Shown: piece after piece, positions 27,331 to 35,169 of the stretch
Layout: each line of letters starts with the position of its first letter
How positions within the stretch are numbered: position 1 is the first letter of the stretch
NCBI RefSeq assembly: GCF_001458395.1
Contig: NZ_CYSR01000027.1
Coordinates: 62,001 to 126,000, forward strand
Direction: 5' to 3'
DNA length: 64,000 nt
Source of the DNA: Leisingera aquaemixtae
Lineage (GTDB): Bacteria > Pseudomonadota > Alphaproteobacteria > Rhodobacterales > Rhodobacteraceae
Position numbers and translations under genes: made by a program
The notes under the pieces: model-generated
The model's input: the letters and a program-made list of their open reading frames with translations, nothing else
Databases searched by the model: none
What the model was told of the DNA's origin: nothing

Positions 27331-27690
27331 ATGAAATACACCGAGGAACACGAGTGGCTGCTGCCCGAGGACGACCTGATCACCGTCGGCATCACCGCCC
27401 ACGCCGCCGAACAGCTGGGCGAAGTGGTCTATGTCGAGCTGCCGGAGCCGGGCACCGAAGTCTCCAAGGACGACGAGATCGTGGTGATTGAATCGGTCAA
27501 GGCGGCGTCCGACATCCTCGCCCCGCTCGACGGCGAGATCGTCGAGGTGAACGAGTCCCTGGCTGACGACCCCGGCAAGGTGAACGACGACCCCGAAGGC
27601 GCGGCCTGGTTCTTCAAGATCAAGCCCTCGGACCTGTCGCCGATGGACGATTACATGGATGAAGCCGGCTACAAGGACTTCATCTCCTGA
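27331..27690 (+). CDS. gcvH: Glycine cleavage system H protein
   Basis: A 119-residue lipoyl carrier: MKYTEEHEWLL at the start, VGITAHAAEQLGEVVYVELPEPG, and the lipoylated Lys in IESVKAASDI (about residue 62). It shuttles the aminomethyl group between P, T and L proteins of glycine cleavage. ATG 27331 follows a GAAGGAT site. Oddly, gcvT and gcvP are not adjacent; the neighbours are a glutamine-synthetase-like gene and a flavodoxin-like gene. It may serve a system encoded elsewhere or a lipoyl-relay role. No glycine riboswitch was seen in the 199-nt upstream gap. Confidence 0.93.
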   Translation: MKYTEEHEWLLPEDDLITVGITAHAAEQLGEVVYVELPEPGTEVSKDDEIVVIESVKAASDILAPLDGEIVEVNESLADDPGKVNDDPEGAAWFFKIKPSDLSPMDDYMDEAGYKDFIS

Positions 27691-27828
27691 TATCTCCCGC
27701 CTGCTGCGGCCACCGCAGCAGGGTGCGGGCGGCGGTGATCACGATCCCGCCAGCCCCCTATGCACCTGCCGGTTGCGGGCTACTATCCGGTCATCGCCAA
27801 AACACCCATGCCCGGCAGGAGGTGCGCA

Positions 27829-28545
27829 ATGACCGGATTTTCAGGGCTCAAAGCCCTTTTCATCAACACATCGCTGAAAAAGGACGGCAGCAAAAGCCAC
27901 ACCCGCCTGCTGATGGGGGCGTCCTCCGCCATCATGGAAAAGAACGGTGTCGCGGTGGAGCATCTGCACATGCTGGATCACCAGGTGCCGCCCGGCGTCT
28001 ACCCGGACATGACCGGACAGGGCTGGGACCGCGACGACTGGCCCAGGATCTGGGAAAAGGTGAAGGCGGCGCAGATCCTGGTGATCGGCACCCCGCTCTG
28101 GCTGGGCGAGGAAAGCTCTGTCTGCCGCGTCCTGATCGAGCGGCTCTATGGCATGAGCGGCGAACTGAACGATAAGGGGCAGTCGATCTTCTATGGCAAG
28201 ACGGGCGGCACTGTCATCACCGGCAACGAGGACGGCATCAAGCACACCGCGATGACGATCTGCTATGCGCTCAGCCACCTGGGATTCACCATCCCGCCGC
28301 AGGCCGATTGCGGCTGGATCGGAGAGGCCGGGCCAGGGCCGTCTTACGGCGACGAGGTGGAGGGCAAGCCTGCGGGCTTCGAGAACGAGTTCACCCAGCG
28401 CAACACAACCATCATGACCTGGAACCTGATGCATCTGGCCGCCATGCTGCGCGATGCGGGCGGCTACCCGAACGAGGGCAACGACCGCAACGCCTGGTCG
28501 GCGGGCTGCCGGTTCGACTATGAGAACCCCGATTACCGCTCATAG
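27829..28545 (+). CDS. Flavodoxin-like / NADPH-dependent FMN reductase family protein
   Basis: A 238-residue flavoprotein-like fold. The N-terminal phosphate-binding loop FINTSLKKDGSKSHTRLLM, the central ILVIGTPLWLGEESSVCRVLIERL and the FYGKTGGTVITGNEDG segment match the NADPH-dependent FMN reductase/flavodoxin-fold family. An AGGAGG ribosome-binding site lies 6 nt before ATG 27829. It is probably monocistronic after gcvH (138-nt gap) and convergent with the GhrA-like gene. A redox function with FMN is likely; the substrate is not evident. Confidence 0.85.
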   Translation: MTGFSGLKALFINTSLKKDGSKSHTRLLMGASSAIMEKNGVAVEHLHMLDHQVPPGVYPDMTGQGWDRDDWPRIWEKVKAAQILVIGTPLWLGEESSVCRVLIERLYGMSGELNDKGQSIFYGKTGGTVITGNEDGIKHTAMTICYALSHLGFTIPPQADCGWIGEAGPGPSYGDEVEGKPAGFENEFTQRNTTIMTWNLMHLAAMLRDAGGYPNEGNDRNAWSAGCRFDYENPDYRS

Positions 28546-28578
28546 ACGGACGGTCGCGTCCGGGGCTGGCGCGGGATT

Positions 28579-28641
28579 CCGCCTTGTTTCCTTGAGGAAA
28601 CAAGGCGGTGCCTCCGGCGGGGATATTTTTAGCCAGAAGAA
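28579..28641 (+). repeat. 3'-end element with perfect 14-bp hairpin
   Basis: CCGCCTTGTTTCCT-TG-AGGAAACAAGGCGG (28579-28608), then CCTCCGGCGGGGATATTTTTAGCCAGAAGAA. It matches the elements near 13.9 and 52.1 kb in architecture and in the GGATATTT and GCCAGA.GAA blocks. It sits between convergent genes, oriented with the plus-strand gene. Confidence 0.7.
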
Positions 28642-28658
28642 GCAGGGGGCGTTGCCGC

Positions 28659-29594
28659 TCAATAACCGCGCTGACGGTCCACCTCATGCAGCAGCGGCTC
28701 GCCTGCGTGCAGGCGGCGGTAATTCTCCACCACGTCCCGCAGTGCGCCGCCCAGATGCCAGCCTGACACATGCGGGGTGATGGTGACGCGCGGGTGCGTC
28801 CACAGCGGGCTGTCCGCGTGCAGCGGCTCCTGGCGGACCACATCCAGCACCGCCTGACCGGGCGTGCCCGCGTTCAGCGCTGCCAGCAGCGCCGGTTCAT
28901 CTACCAGATCGCCGCGGCCGGCATTGATCAGCGTGGCACCCGGCTTCATCGCGGCAAGCTTTTCCGCATTCATCAGCCCGCGGGTGGCGGGGGTCGAGGG
29001 CAGGATCGAACAGACATAATCGCATTCGCTCAGCAGCTGCGTCAGCGCCGCTTCGCCGTGGCGGCAGCCGACGCCCTCGATCTCCTTGGGCGAGCGGCTC
29101 CAGCCCAGCACCCGGAACCGCATGTCCCGCATCAGCCGCGCCGTCCTGCCGCCGATGTGGCCCAGCCCCAGCACCCCGACGGTGGTGTCCGCCGGGCGCT
29201 TCGGTGCCAGCGGCTGCCAAGCGCAGCGGGCCTGCGCCGCCGCATGCGCCGCCATGTTGCGCTGGCCGCGCAGCACATAGCCCAGGCAGTATTCGGCAAT
29301 CTCCTGCGCGGGTTCCTGCGGTTTCAGCCGCGCGATGCGCACATGCGGCGCCAGGCCGGGATGCGCCACGATGGTCTCCACCCCGGCCCCCAGTTTCTGC
29401 ACCAGCTGTAGGTTCGGCAGCCGTGCCGGCAGGTCGCCCTTCAGCGCTGAGACCGCCAGCATCGTGACTTCCTCCAGATTGCCGGGGGCAGACAGGGGGC
29501 GGATGTCGGCACCGGGGTCAACCGCCCGCAGCTCCTCAGCCAACTGGTCTTCGGTGTACCAGCCGTCGTGGCCGATGCTGATCAGAACTGCCAT
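28659..29594 (-). CDS. D-2-hydroxyacid dehydrogenase, GhrA-like (glyoxylate/hydroxypyruvate reductase A)
   Basis: A 311-residue NAD(P)-dependent reductase of the D-2-hydroxyacid family, which reduces glyoxylate or hydroxypyruvate. It shows the Rossmann motif VGVLGLGHIGGRTA near residue 140 and the catalytic Arg in LINAGRGDLVDEPAL near 230. QEPLHADSPLW and the His in ITPHVSGWHLG follow near 280. The sequence follows the GhrA subfamily layout with a shorter N-terminal domain. Start ATG 29594. Convergent with the flavodoxin-like gene. Confidence 0.9.
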   Translation of the reverse strand: MAVLISIGHDGWYTEDQLAEELRAVDPGADIRPLSAPGNLEEVTMLAVSALKGDLPARLPNLQLVQKLGAGVETIVAHPGLAPHVRIARLKPQEPAQEIAEYCLGYVLRGQRNMAAHAAAQARCAWQPLAPKRPADTTVGVLGLGHIGGRTARLMRDMRFRVLGWSRSPKEIEGVGCRHGEAALTQLLSECDYVCSILPSTPATRGLMNAEKLAAMKPGATLINAGRGDLVDEPALLAALNAGTPGQAVLDVVRQEPLHADSPLWTHPRVTITPHVSGWHLGGALRDVVENYRRLHAGEPLLHEVDRQRGY

Positions 29595-29694
29595 CGGGGC
29601 CTCCTGCTTGCCGCATGCGTGATTGTGCCGGGTCAGGCTTCGGTCCGGGGCAAAGCGAGCACCGGATTTGCCCGCCGCTGCCGGTTTTAGGGCG

Positions 29695-30432
29695 TCAGTC
29701 CAGCCGCCGCACCAGGATCTGGTTGCCCTCGCCGCGTTTGGTTTCGAACAGCTTGAGCGAGGCGATCAGGTCGCTCAGCTTGCGCTTGCCATAGCTGCGG
29801 GTGTCGAAATCCGGCGAGGCGGCGGTGATGTACTGGCCGATCTGGCCCAGGGTGAACCACTCGTCGTCCTGGTCGATCGCATCCATCGCCCGCACCACCA
29901 GTTTGGTCGGATCCACCAGCTCTGCCGGCGCGTCATCTTTGGTCTCTTCCGCTTTCTTCGGCTTGGGCTTGCTCTTGCCCGGGTCCTCCAGCAGGTTCTC
30001 CACATAGATGAACCGCTTGCAGGCTTTGACAAAGGCCGCGGGCGTCTTGCGCATCCCCATGCCGTAGACATCCAGCCCCTGTTCGCGGATACGGCTGGCC
30101 AGCCGGGTGAAATCGCTGTCCGAGGAGATCAGCACAAAGCCGTCAAAGCGGCCCGAATGCAGGATGTCCATCGCGTCGATCACCAGCGCGATGTCAGAGG
30201 CGTTCTTGCCAGTGGTATTGGCAAACTGCTGATGAGGGACAATTGCCAGCGCCGCCAGCTTCTCCTTGTTCCAGCCCTGCGGGCTGCCACCGGCAAAATC
30301 GCCGTAGATGCGCCGGATGCTGGCTTCGCCGAAGGAGGCGATCTCCTCGAACATCGCCTCCGCATATTTGGCCGAGATATTGTCGGCGTCGATCAGGACG
30401 GCCAGAAGCGGCGGTTTTGTGGTGTTTGCCAT
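29695..30432 (-). CDS. NYN-domain protein with C-terminal OST-HTH/LOTUS domain
   Basis: A 245-residue protein. The N-terminal NYN (LabA/DUF88, PIN-like nuclease fold) has acidic residues in AVLIDADNIS, SDIALVIDAMDIL and VLISSDSDFTRL. A Lys/Glu-rich linker (about 155-175) is followed by a LOTUS-like domain (AMDAIDQDDEWFTLGQIGQYI; SYGKRKLSDLIASL). NYN-LOTUS proteins are thought to act on RNA, but the bacterial substrate is generally unknown. Start ATG 30432, with GCAAAAGGC upstream. Lies upstream of the GhrA-like gene on the same strand. Confidence 0.88.
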   Translation of the reverse strand: MANTTKPPLLAVLIDADNISAKYAEAMFEEIASFGEASIRRIYGDFAGGSPQGWNKEKLAALAIVPHQQFANTTGKNASDIALVIDAMDILHSGRFDGFVLISSDSDFTRLASRIREQGLDVYGMGMRKTPAAFVKACKRFIYVENLLEDPGKSKPKPKKAEETKDDAPAELVDPTKLVVRAMDAIDQDDEWFTLGQIGQYITAASPDFDTRSYGKRKLSDLIASLKLFETKRGEGNQILVRRLD

Positions 30433-30586
30433 TGCGGGTTATGCCTTTTGCAAATCTGAGTGGGGCAGGGCGGCAGCGCATTTGCCTGCCGTTGCCTGGT
30501 GCCGGAATGTCCGGGTCGAGTATGGGCCGCGGCTGCCAGGATGCAAGAGCGGCTTGCGGGGGGGGGCGGCCCCCGGCCGCGTGTGC

Positions 30587-30623
30587 CGGGAGGTGCACAG
30601 GGGGTGTACGGGAGGTGCACAGG
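30587..30623. repeat. Two 15-bp direct repeats
   Basis: CGGGAGGTGCACAGG occurs at 30587-30601 and again at 30609-30623, near a G9 run, in the 223-nt non-coding gap between truA and the NYN gene. Function unknown. Confidence 0.5.
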
Positions 30624-30655
30624 CTGTGCCGCGGGGGTTCTGCCGCGCTTTGATC

Positions 30656-31423
30656 TCAGGCGAAGAGGTCTTCCGGGTAGCTCACCCGCGCCAGATACAG
30701 CCCGTGGCCAGGGCAGACCGGCCCGCAGGCGGCGCGGTCGCGGGCCTCCAGCGCGGTCTTCACATCCGCCGGCTCCCAGGCGCCGGCGCCAACCCGCTCC
30801 AGCGTGCCGACAAAGCTCCTGACCTGATTGTGCAGGAAGCTGCGGGCGCGGACGTGGAAATGGATCTCCGGGCCGGAGAAACCCTGCACCCGCTCCACCG
30901 TCAGCTGGTCCAGCGTCTTGACCGGGCTTGCCGACTGGCAGATCGACGAGCGGAAAGTGGTGAAATCGTGGTTTCCGATCAGATATTTGGCCGCTTCCTG
31001 CATGGCGTCCGCGTCCAAGTCATGGCTTAGCTGCCAGACCTGCCCGGCGTCATGAGTGGCCGGCGCGCGGCGGATCAGGATGCGGAACAGATACTGCCGC
31101 TCCACCGCGGAGAACCGCGCGTGCCAGTCATCGTCCACCCGGGCACAGTCCACGATGGCGACCGGATCGGGCTTCAGGTGGTAATTAAGCGCCTCCGACA
31201 GGCGGAACGGGTCCCAGTCCTTGGCCATATCGCAATGGGCCACCTGTCCCAGCGCATGCACGCCGGTATCGGTGCGCCCGGCGGCGGCGATGGTGTGTTC
31301 CCCCGGTTCCAGCCGCGCCAGCGCAGCCTCGATTGCGCCCTGCACGGACGGCAGATCCTTCTGCCTTTGCCAGCCGGCAAAAGGCTTCCCGTGGTATTCG
31401 ACTTTCAAAGCAAAGCGCGGCAT
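30656..31423 (-). CDS. truA: tRNA pseudouridine(38-40) synthase TruA
   Basis: A 255-residue pseudouridine synthase acting on U38-40 of tRNA anticodon arms. It starts [21 protein letters not shown]. The catalytic Asp is in [18 protein letters not shown] (about 52). [10 protein letters not shown], the [12 protein letters not shown] segment and the C-terminal [16 protein letters not shown] are typical. ATG 31423 is preferred over the further upstream in-frame start, which adds 12 residues. Confidence 0.94.
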   Translation of the reverse strand: MPRFALKVEYHGKPFAGWQRQKDLPSVQGAIEAALARLEPGEHTIAAAGRTDTGVHALGQVAHCDMAKDWDPFRLSEALNYHLKPDPVAIVDCARVDDDWHARFSAVERQYLFRILIRRAPATHDAGQVWQLSHDLDADAMQEAAKYLIGNHDFTTFRSSICQSASPVKTLDQLTVERVQGFSGPEIHFHVRARSFLHNQVRSFVGTLERVGAGAWEPADVKTALEARDRAACGPVCPGHGLYLARVSYPEDLFA

Positions 31424-31626
31424 GGCCGCGCAACTAGCAACAGGGCCGGGCCGGGGCAAGCCCTGCGTGCGGAGATGCTCCGTCCTGCTTAAGGCACGAC
31501 GCCCCGTTGTGGACCACCGGCACCAGCAAGGCGGGAACTCAACCGCATTCAGCGGCAGCGGCTGGTATCCTCAAACCATGCTGCCTATCTTGTCAGCAGC
31601 AAGAACAGAGCAGGATCAGGGCCTTG

Positions 31627-33039
31627 GTGATAACCTCCCTTGCAGACGGGGTGATGAGCGGGGTGGAGAGCGTGACCAGCGGCCTCTCCTCGGCGTTGTT
31701 TGACCGGCCTTTGCGGCTGGGGGTCACCGGGCTGGCGCGCTCCGGAAAGACGGTGTTCATCACCTCTCTGGTTGCCAATCTGATGGACCGGGGCCGGATG
31801 CTGCAGCTGAACGCCGCGCGCGAGGGGCGGGTCGAGGCCGCCTTTCTGCAGCCGCAGCCCGACGACACCGTGCCGCGCTTCGATTTTGAGTCCCACCTCG
31901 CGGCGTTGACCGGGCCGTCACCCCATTGGCCGGACAGCACCCGCGCGGTGTCAGAGCTGCGTCTCAGCCTGAAGGTGCGGCCCGCCGGCCTTCTGTCCGG
32001 CCTGCAGGGGCTGCGCACACTGCATCTGGATATCGTCGACTACCCGGGCGAATGGCTGCTGGACCTGGCGCTGCTGGACAAGAGCTATGCCGAGTGGTCC
32101 TCGGATGTCCTCTCCCGCATCGCCGCACGCCCGCAGGCGGAACACTTCCTGGCGGAGAAAGCCAAAGCGGCCCCCGCCGGGGCACATGACGAGCCGCAGG
32201 CCCAGGCCCTTGCCGCCGCATTCACCGGCTACCTGCACGCCGCCCGCGCCGCCGGCTTTTACGATTGCACCCCGGGCCGCTTCCTGCTGCCGGGCGACCT
32301 GGAGGGCTCGCCGGTGCTGACCTTCGCGCCGCTGCCGCCGGAAGCCGGCGCCCCCCGCGGCAGCCTCTGGCGGGAGATGGAGCGGCGGTATGAGGCCTAT
32401 AAGTCCAAAGTCGTCAAACCCTTTTTCCGCGACCATTTTGCCCGGATTGACCGCCAGGTGGTGCTGGTCGATGCGCTCTCCGCCATCCACTCCGGCCCGC
32501 AGGCGGTGGAGGATCTGCGCCACGCGATGGCGGATATCCTCAGCGCCTTCAAACCGGGCCGCAACCGTTTCCTGACCCGGCTCTTGGGCGGCAAGCGGGT
32601 GGAAAAGATCCTGTTCGCCGCCACCAAGGCCGACCATCTGCACCACGCTCAGCACGGCCGCATGACCGCCATCATCGAGGCGCTGACCCGCGAGGCGCAG
32701 GACCGCGCCCGCTTTGCCGGGGCGCACACCGCGGCGCTGGCCATGGCCTCGCTGCGCACCACCACCGAGGAGATGCGCCTCCACAACGGCACTGAGTTGC
32801 CCTGCGTCCGCGGCACCTTGCTGGAGACCGGCAAGCAGGCGGCCTATTATCCCGGCGCGCTGCCCGAAGACCCGGCGCAATTGCTCACGCCTGCCCGCCA
32901 AGGCGCCGCGCGCTGGCTGGAGGGGGATTATCAGGCGATGGCCTTTGCGCCCGCACCGCTGACCCTCAAACATGGCAGCGGCCCGCCGCATATCCGCCTC
33001 GATCGCGCCGCCGAATTCCTGATCGGAGATGCCCTGTGA
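31627..33039 (+). CDS. ycjX: YcjX family P-loop protein
   Basis: A 470-residue P-loop NTPase-like protein of the YcjX/DUF463 family. It shows LRLGVTGLARSGKTVFITSLVANL (Walker A, about residue 45-55), DIVDYPGEWLLDL near 140 and ATKADHL near 330 (specificity motif). E. coli YcjX is in a phage-shock/membrane-stress operon, and its exact role is unknown. The start is GTG 31627, with CAGGATCAGG upstream and the family-typical SLADGVMSGVES N terminus. It overlaps the next gene (GTGA) and belongs with the YcjF-like gene two downstream. Confidence 0.88.
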   Translation: MITSLADGVMSGVESVTSGLSSALFDRPLRLGVTGLARSGKTVFITSLVANLMDRGRMLQLNAAREGRVEAAFLQPQPDDTVPRFDFESHLAALTGPSPHWPDSTRAVSELRLSLKVRPAGLLSGLQGLRTLHLDIVDYPGEWLLDLALLDKSYAEWSSDVLSRIAARPQAEHFLAEKAKAAPAGAHDEPQAQALAAAFTGYLHAARAAGFYDCTPGRFLLPGDLEGSPVLTFAPLPPEAGAPRGSLWREMERRYEAYKSKVVKPFFRDHFARIDRQVVLVDALSAIHSGPQAVEDLRHAMADILSAFKPGRNRFLTRLLGGKRVEKILFAATKADHLHHAQHGRMTAIIEALTREAQDRARFAGAHTAALAMASLRTTTEEMRLHNGTELPCVRGTLLETGKQAAYYPGALPEDPAQLLTPARQGAARWLEGDYQAMAFAPAPLTLKHGSGPPHIRLDRAAEFLIGDAL

Positions 33040-33491
33040 CGCTCTGCCTGCGACCTGCCGTTCCTCTGGATGCCGGGGCAGCCGGCGATATTCTATACCG
33101 TTTCCAAAAGGATACGGATTGGATGCCCAAGCTTTATACTTGGGCAGAGGCGATCTCCTTCTGCGGCACGATGATCGACCGCGGCTGGGTCACCGTGGCG
33201 GAGCGCCAGGGTGGTGTGCTGGGTTTTCTGGCCCGCGACGGGGCCGAGGTCTGCGCGCTCTATCTCGCGCCCGGCGCCTGCGGGCAGGGCGCGGGCAAGG
33301 CGCTCTTGGACGCGGCCAAGGCGGCCGCGCCGCGGCTGATCCTGCGCACGTTTGCCGCCAACACGCGTGCGCAGAAGTTTTACCGGCGCGAGGGCTTTGC
33401 CGAGACCGGCCGCGGCGGCGGGGCGGGCAATGAGGAAGGCCTGCCCGACATCGCCTATGAATGGCGCGCCATCCGGGAGGCGGCAGCATGA
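33036..33491 (+). CDS. GNAT family N-acetyltransferase
   Basis: A 151-residue acetyltransferase with the GNAT acetyl-CoA-binding pattern LYLAPGACGQGAGKALLDAAK (about residue 77-97), then LRTFAANTRAQKFYRREGF. It starts with GTG 33036, overlapping the ycjX stop, and its own stop overlaps the ycjF start (ATGA). It is therefore locked inside a ycjX-ycjF operon, an unusual insertion. Substrate unknown. Confidence 0.88.
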   Translation: MTLCLRPAVPLDAGAAGDILYRFQKDTDWMPKLYTWAEAISFCGTMIDRGWVTVAERQGGVLGFLARDGAEVCALYLAPGACGQGAGKALLDAAKAAAPRLILRTFAANTRAQKFYRREGFAETGRGGGAGNEEGLPDIAYEWRAIREAAA

Positions 33492-34480
33492 GCAAGAAGC
33501 CGGTTCTGTTCGATCTGGAGGAAGAGGCCGGGGCGCCGCCGGTTGCGGACGCCCCGCCGGTGCCGGAGCCTGCGGCGCCGGGGCTTCCGCCGCCGCCGGC
33601 AATGGAACAGGCGGCCCGGATTGCCGCCCGCAAGCCGTCGCGGCTGGCACGCTGGTTCTGGGCGCTGCTGGTTGCGGTGGTTGGCGCCATGGCCTCGGTC
33701 GCGGCCTGGGATTTTGCCGCCGGGCTGATCGCCCGGGTGCCGGTGCTGGGCTGGGCGGTCAGCACCGGTCTGGCGGTTCTGGTGCTGCTCGCGCTTGCGA
33801 TGGGCTTGCGCGAGCTGGCGGCGCTGTCGCGGCTGCGCCGGGTCGATACCTTGCGGCACCAGGCGGCAGAGGTCTCTGACCTGACCGCGGCCCGCGCCTT
33901 CTCCAGCCGGCTGGAGGGGTTTTACAAGGACCGCGAGGATCTCAGCTGGCACCAGGCCCGGCTGGCAGAGCGCAAGGCGGACATCATGGATGGCGACGCC
34001 CTGTTGCTGCTGGCGGAGGAGGAGCTGCTGGTGCCGCTCGACGCCCTGGCCCTGCGGGAAGTGGAGGCCGCCGCCCGGCAGGTCGCCACGGTGACGGCGA
34101 TCGTGCCGATGGCGCTGGCGGATATCCTGACGGCGCTGGTCTCCTCGCTGCGGATGATCCGCCGGGTCGCCGGGATCTACGGCGGCCGGCCTGGAGTTTT
34201 CAGCTCCTGGCGGCTGACCCGCGCGGTGCTGGCGCATCTGGCTGCAACCGGCGCGGTGGCGGCGGGCGATGATCTATTGGAGCCGGTGCTGGGCGGCTCG
34301 GTGCTTTCCAAGCTCTCCCGCCGCTTCGGCGAGGGGCTGGTGAACGGCGCGCTGTCGGCACGGGTCGGCATCGCCGCGATGGAGGTCTGCCGCCCGATGC
34401 CGTTTTCGGACCGGCGCAAGCCCAGCACCCGCAAAGTGGTGCAGCGGGCGCTGACCGGCCTGTTCTCCAGAGACAAGTAA
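33488..34480 (+). CDS. ycjF: YcjF / TIGR01620 family membrane protein
   Basis: A 330-residue protein. The N terminus is Pro-rich and acidic, followed by two transmembrane segments around 60-115 (FWALLVAVVGAMASVAAW; AVSTGLAVLVLLALAMG). The C-terminal YcjF/DUF697-like domain includes ATVTAIVPMALADILTALVSSLRMIRRVAGIYGGRPG. It pairs with YcjX in proteobacteria; the exact role is unknown. ATG 33488 overlaps the GNAT stop. Confidence 0.85.
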   Translation: MSKKPVLFDLEEEAGAPPVADAPPVPEPAAPGLPPPPAMEQAARIAARKPSRLARWFWALLVAVVGAMASVAAWDFAAGLIARVPVLGWAVSTGLAVLVLLALAMGLRELAALSRLRRVDTLRHQAAEVSDLTAARAFSSRLEGFYKDREDLSWHQARLAERKADIMDGDALLLLAEEELLVPLDALALREVEAAARQVATVTAIVPMALADILTALVSSLRMIRRVAGIYGGRPGVFSSWRLTRAVLAHLAATGAVAAGDDLLEPVLGGSVLSKLSRRFGEGLVNGALSARVGIAAMEVCRPMPFSDRRKPSTRKVVQRALTGLFSRDK

Positions 34481-34489
34481 TGCGCGCGC

Positions 34490-34580
34490 CCAGGCTCATG
34501 CGCAGCATGAGCCGCGCCCAAGGCTGCTGATGCGGGCTGGCGCAGCCAGACCGCCGGCAGGTGCGGGAGCGCTGCGGTGG
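34490..34580. repeat. GC-rich dispersed repeat with GCA-loop hairpins (copy C)
   Basis: Hairpin GGCTCATGC-GCA-GCATGAGCC (34493-34513), then GCGCCCAAGGCTGCTG, a CTGGC-GCA-GCCAG hairpin and GGCAGGTGCGGGAGCG. Matches the longer copies near 48.9 and 59.4 kb. Lies between the convergent ycjF-like and truncated-haemoglobin genes. Confidence 0.65.
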
Positions 34581-34587
34581 GGCGGGG

Positions 34588-35010
34588 TCAGAACAGTTTC
34601 GGCGGCTGGTCCTTGGGCTGGCGCATCGCCACGATACCGGTGCGGAAGCCCTCGCCGATGCGGTCGGCCAGGGCCCCCCATTGCAGCGCGGTCTGCGCTG
34701 GCAGCTCGGCCCGCAGCACCTCGTGGAACAGGCCCAGCCACAGCGGGAAATGCTCCGCCTTCACGTCGGGGCGGCTGACATGCACCCGCATCGGATTGCC
34801 GCTGTAGCTGCGCTCGCGCAGGATCGCATTGCGCCAGAAGTTTGCGATCTTCTCCTCATGCTCCGGCCAGTTGGAGACATGCGCGGCAAAGACCGGCCCC
34901 AGCACATCGTGCGTGCGCACGCGGGCGTAGAACACTGCGACCACCCGGGAGATTTCCTCAGCAGTGATCTCAAACCGCGCCAGCGGGTTTTGCGTTTCGG
35001 TGTCGGTCAT
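34588..35010 (-). CDS. Group III truncated haemoglobin
   Basis: A 140-residue 2-on-2 globin with ISRVVAVFYARVRTHDVLGPVFAAHV, NFWRNAILRERSYSG and the proximal His region AEHFPLWLGLFHEVL. It binds oxygen or nitric oxide via haem; group III members are suspected in NO or redox stress. Start ATG 35010. Divergent from the SDR-DoxX-like gene across a 159-nt gap; no FNR box was seen there. Confidence 0.9.
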   Translation of the reverse strand: MTDTETQNPLARFEITAEEISRVVAVFYARVRTHDVLGPVFAAHVSNWPEHEEKIANFWRNAILRERSYSGNPMRVHVSRPDVKAEHFPLWLGLFHEVLRAELPAQTALQWGALADRIGEGFRTGIVAMRQPKDQPPKLF

Positions 35011-35169
35011 TGTGTGCTCCGGCCTGCTTTTGCCCGCTAGATATGCCGAAGCCGGGACCAGCGGAAGGGGGAAGGCGCATCTGCCGCAGCGCTCGTTCGC
35101 GGCACCGCTGGTGCCTGAGGATCCTGCCGTTATGGTGAGCGGGAGATTATTTCAAAAAGGCATTCATTG

